Assembly (NCBI RefSeq): GCF_007845635.1
Contig: NZ_SELG01000029.1
Span: forward strand, 310,001-374,000
Origin: Apibacter muscae
GTDB lineage: Bacteria > Bacteroidota > Bacteroidia > Flavobacteriales > Weeksellaceae
Reading direction: 5' to 3'
Length of the DNA stretch: 64,000 nucleotides
Shown here piece by piece: positions 45,880 through 54,956 of the stretch. The notes below the pieces were generated by a model. That model ran no database searches. It saw nothing but the letters and a program-made list of their open reading frames with translations, and was not told the DNA's origin. Positions within the stretch are counted from its first letter, which is position 1. The number at the start of each line of letters is the position of its first letter. Made by a program: the position numbers and the translations under genes.

Positions 45880-46542
45880 ATGATTTTTTTAACAGATAAA
45901 CTAGAATTTCCTGAGGTTTCAAAAGCTAATTCTAATGGGCTCTTAGCTATAGGGGGTGATTTATCTGCCGATAGATTGTTGTTAGCTTATAAATCTGGAA
46001 TTTTTCCTTGGTACAACAAGGATGAGATCATTCAATGGTGGTCACCAGATCCTAGATTTGTATTATATCCAAATAAATTAAAAATATCTAAATCAACAAA
46101 AAAAATATTAGAACAAGAATATTTTCAATTTACAGAAAATAAATGTTTTAAAAAAGTAGTTAGTCATTGTGCTTCAGCCAGTAGAAAGGGGCAATCAGGA
46201 ACATGGATTACCAATGAAATGATTGACTCATACGTTATACTCAATCAAAAAGGTTTAGCAAAGAGTTTTGAAGTTTGGAGAGAAAATTTATTAGTAGGAG
46301 GATTTTACGGAGTTGATTTAGGCGATATATTTTGCGGAGAGAGTATGTTTTCCATCGTAAGCAATGCGTCCAAATGCGGATTTACTAATTTTGTAAACAA
46401 ATATGCAAATAAATATAAGTTTATAGATTGTCAAGTCTATAGCTCCTACTTAGAACAGCTAGGAGCAATGGAAATCCCTAGAAATAAGTTTATCAATTAT
46501 CTAAATTCTGAAACAATTAAAAATTTGCATTTCACGCAATAA
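45880..46542 (+). CDS. aat: Leucyl/phenylalanyl-tRNA--protein transferase
   Basis: A 220-residue N-end rule enzyme that adds Leu or Phe to proteins with basic N-termini for ClpAP degradation. The family blocks are GLLAIGGDLSADRLLLAYKS (about 20-39), FPWYNKDEIIQWWSPDPR and GESMFSIVSNASK (about 149-161). Length is normal. It begins 36 bases after the DUF3127 gene and may share its transcript. Confidence 0.95.
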   Translation: MIFLTDKLEFPEVSKANSNGLLAIGGDLSADRLLLAYKSGIFPWYNKDEIIQWWSPDPRFVLYPNKLKISKSTKKILEQEYFQFTENKCFKKVVSHCASASRKGQSGTWITNEMIDSYVILNQKGLAKSFEVWRENLLVGGFYGVDLGDIFCGESMFSIVSNASKCGFTNFVNKYANKYKFIDCQVYSSYLEQLGAMEIPRNKFINYLNSETIKNLHFTQ

Positions 46543-46547
46543 ATAAC

Positions 46548-46555
46548 TAGTTTTG
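46548..46555 (+). promoter_or_regulatory. -7 element TAGTTTTG for the TPR-like gene
   Basis: An exact TAnnTTTG match 25 bases before the ATG at 46581; it overlaps the region just after the aat stop. Confidence 0.5.
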
Positions 46556-46580
46556 TTTGCTTAAAATACGTCTAAGTATT

Positions 46581-47276
46581 ATGTCAAAAGAAAAATATGA
46601 AACTAAGGAGATCTTAGATACTCTTAATAGCACTGCAAGTAAAAGTGAAAAATTCTTACAGAAATATGCTAAACCCATTGGAATTTTCTTTGGAGTTTTA
46701 ATTTTAGCAATTTTAGGCTATGTAATATATGATAATTATGTAGTTGTTCCTAAAAATGTAGAAGCCGCAGATTTAATGGTTAACGCCGAAAACTTATATG
46801 ACGAAGGGAAAACTAAAGAAGCTTTGGGTGGTGGATCTAGTGGGATTTTAGGTTTTTCAGATATAGCGGAAGATTTTAGTAATACAAAATCCGGAAAATT
46901 AGCAAATTTATACGCAGGTTCCATTGAGTTTAAAAAAGGAAATTATCAACAAGCTTTAGATTTATTTCTAAAATTTGACTCTCAAGATAAAGATTTAAAA
47001 GCCGTAAAATACGGGGCAATAGCAGATTCTTATGTAGAGCTTAAGAATACAGACGATGCAATTAAATTTATGGAAAAAGCAGCCAATGAAAGTAGCACTC
47101 CTGCTACAGCTTATCATTTTGGGAAAAAGGCTGGTTTACTGGCAATGTCATTAAATCAAAATGAGAAAGCTTTAGGTTTTTTTCAATCTATACACGATAA
47201 ATACCCAGATGTTGATCAATCCGGAGAAATTGAAGCTTATATTGAAAGATTAAAATATGCAACGGGGAAACAGTAA
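46581..47276 (+). CDS. TPR-like membrane-anchored protein (YfgM/BamD-like)
   Basis: A 231-residue product with a cytoplasmic head, a single transmembrane helix (about 35-55, IGIFFGVLILAILGYVIYDN), and tetratricopeptide-like helices (about 70-225; LYAGSIEFKKGNYQQALDLF, ALGFFQSIHDKYPD). Similar one-helix TPR proteins in Bacteroidota are annotated as tetratricopeptide or YfgM-like, possibly chaperone partners of Sec. An in-frame TTG at 46557 lies at the transcript start region, so ATG 46581 is used. Confidence 0.85.
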   Translation: MSKEKYETKEILDTLNSTASKSEKFLQKYAKPIGIFFGVLILAILGYVIYDNYVVVPKNVEAADLMVNAENLYDEGKTKEALGGGSSGILGFSDIAEDFSNTKSGKLANLYAGSIEFKKGNYQQALDLFLKFDSQDKDLKAVKYGAIADSYVELKNTDDAIKFMEKAANESSTPATAYHFGKKAGLLAMSLNQNEKALGFFQSIHDKYPDVDQSGEIEAYIERLKYATGKQ

Positions 47277-47293
47277 ATATTATTAATAACAGT

Positions 47294-47329
47294 AAAAAGG
47301 GAAGAATTCATTTAATTCTTCCCTTTTTT
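47294..47329 (+). terminator. Terminator after the TPR-like gene
   Basis: A perfect 15-bp stem (47294-47308 with 47314-47328), 5-base loop and terminal T-run. Confidence 0.9.
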
Positions 47330-47368
47330 AGTGTTTTTAAAATAAAAATAAAGTCTACTTAAATTTAT

Positions 47369-47376
47369 TATATTTG
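47369..47376 (+). promoter_or_regulatory. -7 element TATATTTG for sucC
   Basis: An exact TAnnTTTG match 43 bases before the sucC ATG. Confidence 0.6.
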
Positions 47377-47419
47377 TAATTATTACATTCAATAAAATAA
47401 GAACTGCAAAAACCTAAAA

Positions 47420-48613
47420 ATGAATTTACACGAATATCAAGGCAAAGAAATATTATCATCGTTCGGAGTTAGAGTGCAAAGAGGAATCGTAGCCACAACG
47501 GCAGATGAAGCTTTTAAAGCAGCTCAAGAAATGACAGATAAAACAGGAACCAATTGGTGGGTAGTGAAAGCGCAAATCCATGCAGGAGGAAGAGGTAAAG
47601 GAGGAGGCGTTAAATTGGCTAAATCTTTAGACGAGGTTAAAGAAAAAGCTTCTGAGATTATAGGTATGAATTTAATAACCCCCCAAACTTCTAAAGAGGG
47701 AAAAAAAGTTCATCAAGTATTTATAGCGGAAGATATGTATTATCCAGGAGAAACCGAAGTAGAAGAATTCTATATGTCCGTTTTATTGGATAGAGGAAAA
47801 GGAAAAAATATAATTGTATATTCTACAGAAGGAGGAATGGATATTGAAACAGTAGCTGAAAAAACTCCCGAAAGGATATTTACGGAAGAAATAGATCCAG
47901 CCGTAGGGTTGCAAAGTTTTCAAGCTAGAAAAATAGCCTTTAATTTAGGTTTATCCGGAGCGGCGTTTAAAGATATGGTGAAGTTTGTGGATTCTTTATA
48001 TAAAGCATATATAGAAAGTGATGCTACCTTATTTGAAATTAATCCCGTTTTAAAAACTTCAGATAATAAGATAGCAGCCGTAGATGCTAAAGTTAGTATA
48101 GACGATAATTCTCTGTTCAGACATCCGGATTATTTAAAATTAAGAGATGTTAGAGAGGAAGATCCAACTGAAGTTGAAGCTGGAGAAGCAGGTTTAAATT
48201 TTGTTAAATTAGATGGAAATGTGGGTTGTATGGTTAATGGAGCAGGATTGGCTATGGCAACTATGGATATAATCAAGCTTTCTGGAGGTAATCCTGCAAA
48301 CTTTTTAGATGTAGGTGGTACCGCAGATGCTGAAAGGGTTGAAAAAGCTTTTAGAATTATTTTAAAAGATGAATCTGTAAAAGCTATTTTAGTAAATATT
48401 TTTGGAGGGATTGTAAGATGTGATAGAGTAGCCCAAGGAATATTAGATGCTTATAAAAATATGGGAGATAGTATAAAAGTTCCTATAATAGTACGTTTGC
48501 AAGGAACTAATGCAGAAATTGCAAAAAAAATGATTGATGATAGTGGACTGAAAGTATTTTCAGCCATTACTTTAGAAGATGCGGCTAATGAAGTTACCAA
48601 AGCTTTAGCATAA
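47420..48613 (+). CDS. sucC: Succinyl-CoA synthetase beta subunit (ADP-forming)
   Basis: A 397-residue ATP-grasp protein of the TCA cycle that couples succinyl-CoA cleavage to nucleotide triphosphate formation. MNLHEYQGKEILSSFGV, VKAQIHAGGRGKGGGVK (about 50-66) and the C-terminal FGGIVRCDRVAQGI are diagnostic. Length typical. sucD is not adjacent, and a strong terminator follows, so the alpha subunit must be encoded elsewhere. Confidence 0.96.
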   Translation: MNLHEYQGKEILSSFGVRVQRGIVATTADEAFKAAQEMTDKTGTNWWVVKAQIHAGGRGKGGGVKLAKSLDEVKEKASEIIGMNLITPQTSKEGKKVHQVFIAEDMYYPGETEVEEFYMSVLLDRGKGKNIIVYSTEGGMDIETVAEKTPERIFTEEIDPAVGLQSFQARKIAFNLGLSGAAFKDMVKFVDSLYKAYIESDATLFEINPVLKTSDNKIAAVDAKVSIDDNSLFRHPDYLKLRDVREEDPTEVEAGEAGLNFVKLDGNVGCMVNGAGLAMATMDIIKLSGGNPANFLDVGGTADAERVEKAFRIILKDESVKAILVNIFGGIVRCDRVAQGILDAYKNMGDSIKVPIIVRLQGTNAEIAKKMIDDSGLKVFSAITLEDAANEVTKALA

Positions 48614-48676
48614 ATATAAAATTCTTAGATATAGAATTTATTACAATAATTTTTGAATTAAAATTTTAAATTAAAT

Positions 48677-48710
48677 AAAAAATGAGTTTTGTTGCAAAAC
48701 TCATTTTTTT
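48677..48710 (+). terminator. Terminator after sucC
   Basis: A perfect 15-bp stem (48677-48691 with 48695-48709), 3-base loop, T-run in the right arm. Confidence 0.88.
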
Positions 48711-48723
48711 AGTCTTAAAAACT

Positions 48724-48751
48724 TATATTTGAATTAATTCTTATAATTTTG
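48724..48751 (+). promoter_or_regulatory. Two candidate -7 elements for metNIQ
   Basis: TATATTTG at 48724-48731 and TAATTTTG at 48744-48751 both match TAnnTTTG; either could drive the operon, with leaders of about 90 or 70 bases. I saw no SAM riboswitch features in the leader. Confidence 0.45.
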
Positions 48752-48824
48752 GGTTTTATACGCATTTTCACAATTTAATTTATTAAAAAAGACTTTATAA
48801 ATTGTCAATTATAGAATTGATTAA

Positions 48825-49856
48825 ATGATAGAATTAAAAAATATAACAAAAATATTTCAAGAGAAAACACTAAGGCACGTTGCGCTTTCAGAAGTTTCAC
48901 TTACCGTTAAAAAAGGAGAAATTGTTGGAGTAATAGGTGAATCTGGAGCTGGGAAAAGTACTTTGATTCGTTGTGTTAATTTATTGGAAAGACCCACCTC
49001 TGGAGAGGTATGGGTAGACGGTAAAAATTTAATGTTATTAAATTCTTCTCAGCTAATTGAAGCTAGAACAAATATAGGTATGATTTTTCAAAATTTTAAT
49101 TTGTTATCATCACGAACCGTATTTGAAAATATAGCTTTTCCATTAGAATTAAGGAAAACTCCTAACTCTGAAATAAAAAAGAGAGTTCAAGAGTTGGTGG
49201 ATTTGATTGGACTAACCGACAAAATACACAATTATCCCGCAAGCCTTTCAGGAGGACAAAAGCAAAGAGTAGCTATAGCTAGAACTTTAGCGACCAATCC
49301 ACAGGTATTACTTTCAGATGAAGCTACCAGCGCTTTAGATCCAACAACTACCCAATCTATTTTAGCATTATTAAAAGATATAAATAAGGAATTAGGAATT
49401 ACCATACTCCTTATTACGCATGAAATGGAAGTAGTGAAAGAAATTTGCGATCAAATAGCCGTGATTAATGAAGGCAAACTAATAGAAAAAGGCAGTGTTT
49501 CAGAAATTTTTTCACATCCAAAAACGGAACTCACTCAACGTTTTATTTCTTCCTCTCTTCGTATTGATATCCCTATTGATTATCAAAAGAGATTGGTTTT
49601 AGAGCCACAATTGAATAAGCATCCTCTATTGAAACTTCAAATTACGGGAAATTCCGTAGATGAACCTATACTTTCAGAAATTGCAAGAAAATTTAATATA
49701 AACAGCAATATTATAAGCGCGCAAATGGATTATGCCGGAGGAATAAAATTTGGAGTTATGCTTACAGAATTTATAGGCGATGCTGAACAAGAATTACTAG
49801 CTATGGAATATTTAAAAAACAAAAATATAAAAGTTACACTTTTAGGATATGTATGA
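48825..49856 (+). CDS. metN: Methionine ABC transporter, ATP-binding protein
   Basis: A 343-residue ABC ATPase. Walker A reads [17 protein letters not shown] (about 35-51), the signature [16 protein letters not shown] (about 143-158), Walker [14 protein letters not shown]. The C-terminal extension (about 265-343) is the NIL regulatory domain typical of MetN, which lets methionine inhibit transport from inside. It overlaps metI by eight bases. Substrate assignment rests on the NIL domain and the metI-metQ neighbours. Confidence 0.94.
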   Translation: MIELKNITKIFQEKTLRHVALSEVSLTVKKGEIVGVIGESGAGKSTLIRCVNLLERPTSGEVWVDGKNLMLLNSSQLIEARTNIGMIFQNFNLLSSRTVFENIAFPLELRKTPNSEIKKRVQELVDLIGLTDKIHNYPASLSGGQKQRVAIARTLATNPQVLLSDEATSALDPTTTQSILALLKDINKELGITILLITHEMEVVKEICDQIAVINEGKLIEKGSVSEIFSHPKTELTQRFISSSLRIDIPIDYQKRLVLEPQLNKHPLLKLQITGNSVDEPILSEIARKFNINSNIISAQMDYAGGIKFGVMLTEFIGDAEQELLAMEYLKNKNIKVTLLGYV

Positions 49857-50499
49857 TATAATAATTAAACTAGCAGAAGGTACTTGGGAAACCATAGTTA
49901 TGACTTTTGTTTCAGGCTTTTTTGGCTTTCTTTTAGGGTTACCCTTGGGAATATTGTTATTTATTACAAGAAAAGGGCAAATCAAAGAAAATTTAGTTTT
50001 TAACCAAATCATTTCCATTTTAGTTAATATTTTCAGAGCAATTCCATTTATCATATTAATTGTTTGGATGATTCCATTCACACGTATGATTGTAGGTACT
50101 TCCATAGGAGTATCAGCAGCGCTAGTACCCTTAAGTGTAGGAGCAGCTCCATTTATCGCCCGAATGGTTGAAAATAGTTTATTGGAAGTACCTCAAGGAT
50201 TGATTGAAGCTTCTAAGTCCATGGGAGCCAATTCCTTGCAGATAATAAAAAAAGTATTATTGCCAGAAGCATTGCCTTCGCTCATAAATTCAGCATCTAT
50301 AATACTAATTACCTTAGTCGGATATTCAGCTATGGGAGGAGCCGTAGGTGCAGGAGGTTTAGGGAAAATAGGTTATCAAGACGGGTATGTGAATAAAGAT
50401 ACAACCATTATGAATTTTGTATTAATTTTATTAGTTTTACTAGTATTTATAATACAATTTGTAGGAGATTATCTTTCTAAAAAAGTAGATCATAGATAG
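49849..50499 (+). CDS. metI: Methionine ABC transporter, permease
   Basis: A 216-residue permease with five hydrophobic helices. The EAA-type coupling loop reads [25 protein letters not shown] (residues about 124-148, shown in part), and [21 protein letters not shown] is a MetI hallmark. Coupled to metN by an eight-base overlap and followed 23 bases later by metQ. Confidence 0.94.
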   Translation: MYDIIIKLAEGTWETIVMTFVSGFFGFLLGLPLGILLFITRKGQIKENLVFNQIISILVNIFRAIPFIILIVWMIPFTRMIVGTSIGVSAALVPLSVGAAPFIARMVENSLLEVPQGLIEASKSMGANSLQIIKKVLLPEALPSLINSASIILITLVGYSAMGGAVGAGGLGKIGYQDGYVNKDTTIMNFVLILLVLLVFIIQFVGDYLSKKVDHR

Positions 50500-50522
50500 A
50501 ATTAAACATAAAAACATAGAAA

Positions 50523-51326
50523 ATGAAAAGATTAACAATATTAGCTTTGTTAAGTGTAGCAGTATTAGCAATTTCTTGTAAAACAGAAAAAAAGAATAAT
50601 CCTAATTTTATTAAAGTAGGTGTAGAATCAGGTCCAGAATTTGTAGTTGCCCAAGCAGCCCAAAAGGTAGCAAAAGATAAGTATGGATTGGAAGTAGAGT
50701 TGGTAGAATTTAATGACTATATAGTACCTAATACAGCTCTTAACGATGGAGATATAGATGCAAATGCCATTCAACACAAACCATTCTTAGACAATATAAT
50801 AGAGCAAAGAAAATATAATTTAGTTCCTGTTGGAAATACTTTTATTTATCCTTTGGCAGGATATTCCAAAAAAATAAAATCCTTAAATGAATTGAAAGAC
50901 GGCAGTACAATTGCAATTCCTAATGATGCTACGAACAGAGGGAGAGCTTTACTTTTATTGCAAAAGCAAGGATTGATTAAATTAAAGGATGAAAATGCAT
51001 TAATTTCTGGTATTTCAGATATTGTATCAAATCCAAAAAATTTAAAAATTTTAGATATTGATGGACCACAACTTCCAACAGTATTAGATGATAAAGAAGT
51101 AGCTATAGCCGTAATTAACAATACATTCGCAGGTAAAGCTGGATTAACATTAGAGGATGGCATTTTTGTGGAAGATAAAAATTCTCCTTATATGAATATC
51201 ATTGTTTCAAGAGAAGATAATAAAGATGCAGAAAATGTAAAAAAATTCGTTCAAGCATACCAATCCGATGAAGTAGAAGAAACAGCAAAAAAAGAATTTA
51301 AAGGAGGAGCCATAAAAGGTTGGTAA
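50523..51326 (+). CDS. metQ: Methionine-binding lipoprotein (NlpA family)
   Basis: A 267-residue substrate-binding lipoprotein. The signal MKRLTILALLSVAVLAISC sets the lipid Cys at residue 19. The NLPA domain is recognised by IQHKPFLDNIIEQRKYNLV (about 84-102), IAIPNDATNRGRALLLLQ (about 137-154) and AVINNTFAGKAGL. Delivers methionine (and possibly its derivatives) to MetNI. Confidence 0.94.
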   Translation: MKRLTILALLSVAVLAISCKTEKKNNPNFIKVGVESGPEFVVAQAAQKVAKDKYGLEVELVEFNDYIVPNTALNDGDIDANAIQHKPFLDNIIEQRKYNLVPVGNTFIYPLAGYSKKIKSLNELKDGSTIAIPNDATNRGRALLLLQKQGLIKLKDENALISGISDIVSNPKNLKILDIDGPQLPTVLDDKEVAIAVINNTFAGKAGLTLEDGIFVEDKNSPYMNIIVSREDNKDAENVKKFVQAYQSDEVEETAKKEFKGGAIKGW

Positions 51327-51350
51327 GATTTCGCTAAGCGAATTCATAAA

Positions 51351-52019
51351 ATGAAATTTTTTTTAAAGTGGGTTAAGCGAATAATAATAGGGTTTTTTGT
51401 AAGCTCTATTATTGTAGTAATTGTATACAAATGGATACCGGTACCATTTACTGAACTTATGATTGAAAGGTATATTTTTAATGCAAGTTCAATTAAAAAA
51501 AAGTGGGTCCCAATTGAAAAAATATCTAATACAATTCAACTTGCAGTGGTTTCAAGTGAAGATCAAAACTTTATAAAGCATAACGGATTTGATTTTGAGG
51601 AAATAAAAAAAATTTTAGAAAAAGAAGGGGAACCCAAGAGAGGAGGTAGCACCATTAGTCAGCAAACGGCAAAAAATGTTTTTCTTTGGAACGGAAGAAA
51701 TTTTATAAGAAAAGGGTTAGAAGCATATTTTACATGTCTTATTGAATTTATATGGGGAAAGGAAAGAATTATGGAAGTATATCTAAACGTTGCAGAATTT
51801 GGAGATGGTGTTTATGGAGTTGAAGAAGCTTCCCAAAAATATTTTCATAAATCGGCAAAAAACTTAACTAAGCCAGAAGCAGCTACCTTGGCAGCATTAT
51901 TGCCCAATCCTAGAAGATATGGGAAAAATATAAATGGTAATTACGTCCAGAAAAGAAAAAAGTGGATACTTAGACAAATGGCTAATCTTGGAGGAGAATT
52001 AAAATATACACAGAATTAA
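51351..52019 (+). CDS. mtgA: Monofunctional peptidoglycan transglycosylase
   Basis: A 222-residue GT51 enzyme with one N-terminal membrane anchor (about 10-27). Catalytic motif 1 reads VSSEDQNFIKHNGFDF (about 67-82) with the first Glu, and motif 2 is RGGSTISQQTAKNVFLWNGR (about 97-116). Polymerises lipid II into glycan strands. Follows metQ by 24 bases and precedes the T9SS plug gene by 16, so it may sit in a longer transcript. Confidence 0.94.
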   Translation: MKFFLKWVKRIIIGFFVSSIIVVIVYKWIPVPFTELMIERYIFNASSIKKKWVPIEKISNTIQLAVVSSEDQNFIKHNGFDFEEIKKILEKEGEPKRGGSTISQQTAKNVFLWNGRNFIRKGLEAYFTCLIEFIWGKERIMEVYLNVAEFGDGVYGVEEASQKYFHKSAKNLTKPEAATLAALLPNPRRYGKNINGNYVQKRKKWILRQMANLGGELKYTQN

Positions 52020-52035
52020 AAGGAAACTTAAAAGA

Positions 52036-53274
52036 ATGATCAAATATTCAATCATATTTTTTTTGATAGCGCAATGGTGTTTTGCACAGAACGCTGTTGA
52101 AAAAATTTACAATCCATCGGTAAATGGAATACAAATATTTAATTATCAAACCAATGATGAAACTCCCTTTTTTAAAATGGGGGATACATTTCAACTTTCC
52201 TTTGATATGTTAGATCAAAATTATCAGACCTTATATTATTCTATCAAGCATTTCGATAGAAATTGGGAAGATGATAATCTTTTTGAATCTGAGTATATTG
52301 TTGGTTATCCAATGTCACAAATCTATAACTATAAATCATCATTCAATACCCAACAAAATTATACCCATTATTCCATAGAGTTTCCTAATAATGATATGCA
52401 ACCTAAAATCTCGGGGAATTATTTAATCACCGTTTATGATCAAAATCAAAAACCAATATTTAGTAAAAAAATAGCTTTTTATGAGACACAAGTTTCAGTA
52501 GGGGTAAATTATGAAAGATATATTTCCTCCAGCAATCAAGAGTACAATCAGCGAGTAATGGCTGAGGTTTTGGTCAATAATACCTCTAATATAATGGTCA
52601 ATCAATTTTCATTAACCTTGTTACAAAACAATAATTGGAATACGGCTATAACCAATATAAAACCTCAATTTACCAGTGCAAATACATTTACATTTACTCA
52701 ATTAGATAATACTTTTATAGGAGGGAATCAATTTTACAGCTTTGATACAAAAAATATCTCTGTACCAGGTTATGGGGTTTACCAAGTAAACAGACAAGCC
52801 AATTTTTATGAAACTTTATTGTACCCAGTAATTCCATATCCAACAGATTATGTATATAAACCTGATGTTTATGGGGCTTATTATTTTAGAAGGTTTGATT
52901 TGAATCAAGAAAGAAATGCAACTTATGAAGGAGATTATACCCCTGTTACCTTTTCGGTTAATTTAACCAATCCGTTGGAAAACAAAGATTTGTATGTGGT
53001 AGGAATGTTTAACAATTACCAACTTACAGATTCCAATAAAATGGAATATGATGAAGAAGAAGGATATTATGCCAAAACTATACTCTTAAAACAAGGTTAC
53101 TATAACTACACGATTGCAACAGTAGATAGAAATACGCAAAAAATGGATTTAGGAGAAATTCCCGGTTCATTTTGGCAAACCATGAACTTATACCAAGGGC
53201 TGGCATACTATACACCTTTTGGTGGAACCTATGATGCGCTTATAGGTTACGGGGAATTGAGAATGACACAATAA
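52036..53274 (+). CDS. Type IX secretion system plug protein (DUF5103)
   Basis: A 412-residue secreted protein with a signal peptide ending WCFAQ (about residue 18). The DUF5103 body includes FKMGDTFQLSFDMLDQNYQTLYYSIKHFDRNW (about 47-78) and the C-terminal GGTYDALIGYGELRMTQ region. DUF5103 proteins were shown in Flavobacterium to plug the lateral gate of the SprA translocon of the type IX secretion system. This indicates the organism has T9SS, though no other T9SS gene lies in the window. Confidence 0.88.
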   Translation: MIKYSIIFFLIAQWCFAQNAVEKIYNPSVNGIQIFNYQTNDETPFFKMGDTFQLSFDMLDQNYQTLYYSIKHFDRNWEDDNLFESEYIVGYPMSQIYNYKSSFNTQQNYTHYSIEFPNNDMQPKISGNYLITVYDQNQKPIFSKKIAFYETQVSVGVNYERYISSSNQEYNQRVMAEVLVNNTSNIMVNQFSLTLLQNNNWNTAITNIKPQFTSANTFTFTQLDNTFIGGNQFYSFDTKNISVPGYGVYQVNRQANFYETLLYPVIPYPTDYVYKPDVYGAYYFRRFDLNQERNATYEGDYTPVTFSVNLTNPLENKDLYVVGMFNNYQLTDSNKMEYDEEEGYYAKTILLKQGYYNYTIATVDRNTQKMDLGEIPGSFWQTMNLYQGLAYYTPFGGTYDALIGYGELRMTQ

Positions 53275-53317
53275 GAATAAATATTAACAAAAGAACCTCA
53301 AATAATATTAGGTTTTA

Positions 53318-53325
53318 TACTTTTG
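53318..53325 (+). promoter_or_regulatory. -7 element TACTTTTG for the membrane protein/asd pair
   Basis: An exact TAnnTTTG match 30 bases before the ATG at 53356. Confidence 0.55.
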
Positions 53326-53355
53326 CTATAAACAATTAAAAATTAGAATAAAATT

Positions 53356-53781
53356 ATGTATCCAATTATTAAAGACATACACCATTATGTAGGAATGGCC
53401 ACTTTAGTATTTATATTTTTACTTACAGTAGTCGCTTTTATTTATTACATACAAGGAAGGGTAATCTCTGGACAAGTAAGAAAAGTTTCAACATTAGCTT
53501 TAATCCTAACACATACACAAGTATTAATAGGAATTGTCCTTTTAATTACTTATTTTAGCACATCACAAGTTTCTTTTGATATGAAAAATGCATTCCTTAG
53601 AAGAAACTACATGGAACATCCATTAACTATGATTATCGTAGCAATATTGATAACCATTGTAAACACTAAAATTAAAAAAATAAACGATATGAAATTTTGG
53701 ATGGTTTTAGTGTTAGCTATATCGTTGGCTTTAGTTATAGGAATGATTCCTAGAGCTTTTTGGAATACTTTATTTATTTAG
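53356..53781 (+). CDS. Four-helix membrane protein (often annotated cytochrome b-like), function unknown
   Basis: A 141-residue product with four hydrophobic helices (about 12-34, 46-68, 88-106, 113-133). Conserved-looking His residues sit at [10 protein letters not shown] (residue 8-9), THTQVLIG and MEHPLTM. Similar short proteins in Flavobacteriia carry the label cytochrome B, but there is no proof of haem binding here. It precedes asd by 23 bases. Confidence 0.75.
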   Translation: MYPIIKDIHHYVGMATLVFIFLLTVVAFIYYIQGRVISGQVRKVSTLALILTHTQVLIGIVLLITYFSTSQVSFDMKNAFLRRNYMEHPLTMIIVAILITIVNTKIKKINDMKFWMVLVLAISLALVIGMIPRAFWNTLFI

Positions 53782-53804
53782 AAAATCTTTATAAAATATA
53801 TAGA

Positions 53805-54809
53805 ATGAAAATCGCAATTGTTGGAGTAAGCGGAGCTGTAGGACAAGAGCTACTCAAAGTTTTAGACCAAAGAAATTTTCCTTTAACAGATTTAGTACTT
53901 TTCGGATCAAAGAGGAGTGCAGGACAAACCTATGCCTTTAAAGGGAAAGAATATAAGGTTAATGAACTACAACATAACGACGATTTCAAAGATGTGGATA
54001 TTGCTTTAGTTTCAGCAGGTGGAGGAACTTCATTGGATTATGCAGAAACCATCACTAAGCATGGAGCAATAATGATTGATAATTCTTCTGCTTTTAGAAT
54101 GGATGATCAAGTGCCTTTAGTGGTTCCAGAAGTTAATGCAGAAGATGCATTAAATACACCTAAAAATATAATAGCAAACCCCAATTGTACAACCATACAA
54201 ATGGTGGTATCTTTAAAACCCATTGAAAAATTATCTCATATAAAAAGGGTGCATGTGTCTTCTTACCAATCAGCCTCAGGCGCTGGCGCATCTGCAATGG
54301 CTGAATTGGAGCAACAAATAAAAGAAGTTGCCGAAGGCAAACCAGTGAATGTTGAAAAATTTGCCTATCAATTAGCGTTAAATTTGATTCCTCAAATTGA
54401 TGTATTTACTGAGAATGGTTATACAAAAGAAGAAATGAAGATGTATAATGAAACACAAAAAATTATGCATTCAGACATAGAAGTTTCTGCCACTTGTGTA
54501 AGAGTTCCTGTTATGAGAGCTCATTCAGAAAGCATATGGGTAGAAACAGAAAAAGAATTGACAGTAGAAGAAGTTCGAGAGGCATTTCAAAATTTTGAAG
54601 GAATTATCGTTCAAGATAACCCTGAGGAAAAACAATATCCTATGCCGTTATTTCTATCAGGGAGAGATGAGGTTTTTGTAGGTAGAATAAGAAAAGATCT
54701 TTCAAATCCTAAAGGAATTGCTTTTTGGAGTGTAAGTGATCAAATAAGAAAAGGTGCAGCGCTAAATGCTGTTCAAATTGCAGAATATCTTATCAAAGAT
54801 AAAAAGTAA
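53805..54809 (+). CDS. asd: Aspartate-semialdehyde dehydrogenase
   Basis: A 334-residue NADPH enzyme making aspartate semialdehyde for lysine, threonine and methionine. The N-terminal [17 protein letters not shown] binds NADP, the catalytic Cys lies in [11 protein letters not shown] (about 125-135), and the catalytic His in [14 protein letters not shown] (about 237). An in-frame TTG at 53760 lies inside the previous gene, so ATG 53805 is chosen. It feeds dapD in this window. Confidence 0.95.
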   Translation: MKIAIVGVSGAVGQELLKVLDQRNFPLTDLVLFGSKRSAGQTYAFKGKEYKVNELQHNDDFKDVDIALVSAGGGTSLDYAETITKHGAIMIDNSSAFRMDDQVPLVVPEVNAEDALNTPKNIIANPNCTTIQMVVSLKPIEKLSHIKRVHVSSYQSASGAGASAMAELEQQIKEVAEGKPVNVEKFAYQLALNLIPQIDVFTENGYTKEEMKMYNETQKIMHSDIEVSATCVRVPVMRAHSESIWVETEKELTVEEVREAFQNFEGIIVQDNPEEKQYPMPLFLSGRDEVFVGRIRKDLSNPKGIAFWSVSDQIRKGAALNAVQIAEYLIKDKK

Positions 54810-54828
54810 TTAATAGAATTATAGATTA

Positions 54829-54858
54829 ATAAAGGGAGCTTTTATAAGCTCCCTTTAT
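54829..54858 (+). terminator. Terminator after asd
   Basis: A perfect 13-bp stem (54829-54841 with 54846-54858) and a 4-base loop, containing GGGAGCT; short T-run. Confidence 0.88.
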
Positions 54859-54900
54859 TTGTTACATAATTCTTTTAAAAAAGATATTATATGAAAGTAA

Positions 54901-54908
54901 TATCTTTG
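54901..54908 (+). promoter_or_regulatory. -7 element TATCTTTG for the ABC exporter
   Basis: An exact TAnnTTTG match 48 bases before the ATG at 54957. Confidence 0.6.
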
Positions 54909-54956
54909 GCTTATAAATAAAATCGAATTAAATTTATTTAATAGTACATAAAGAAG

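Noticed and set aside
48614-48824. SAM riboswitch in the metNIQ leader
   Set aside because: I looked for the conserved helices and core sequences of known SAM aptamers and found only a sucC terminator and two promoter elements.
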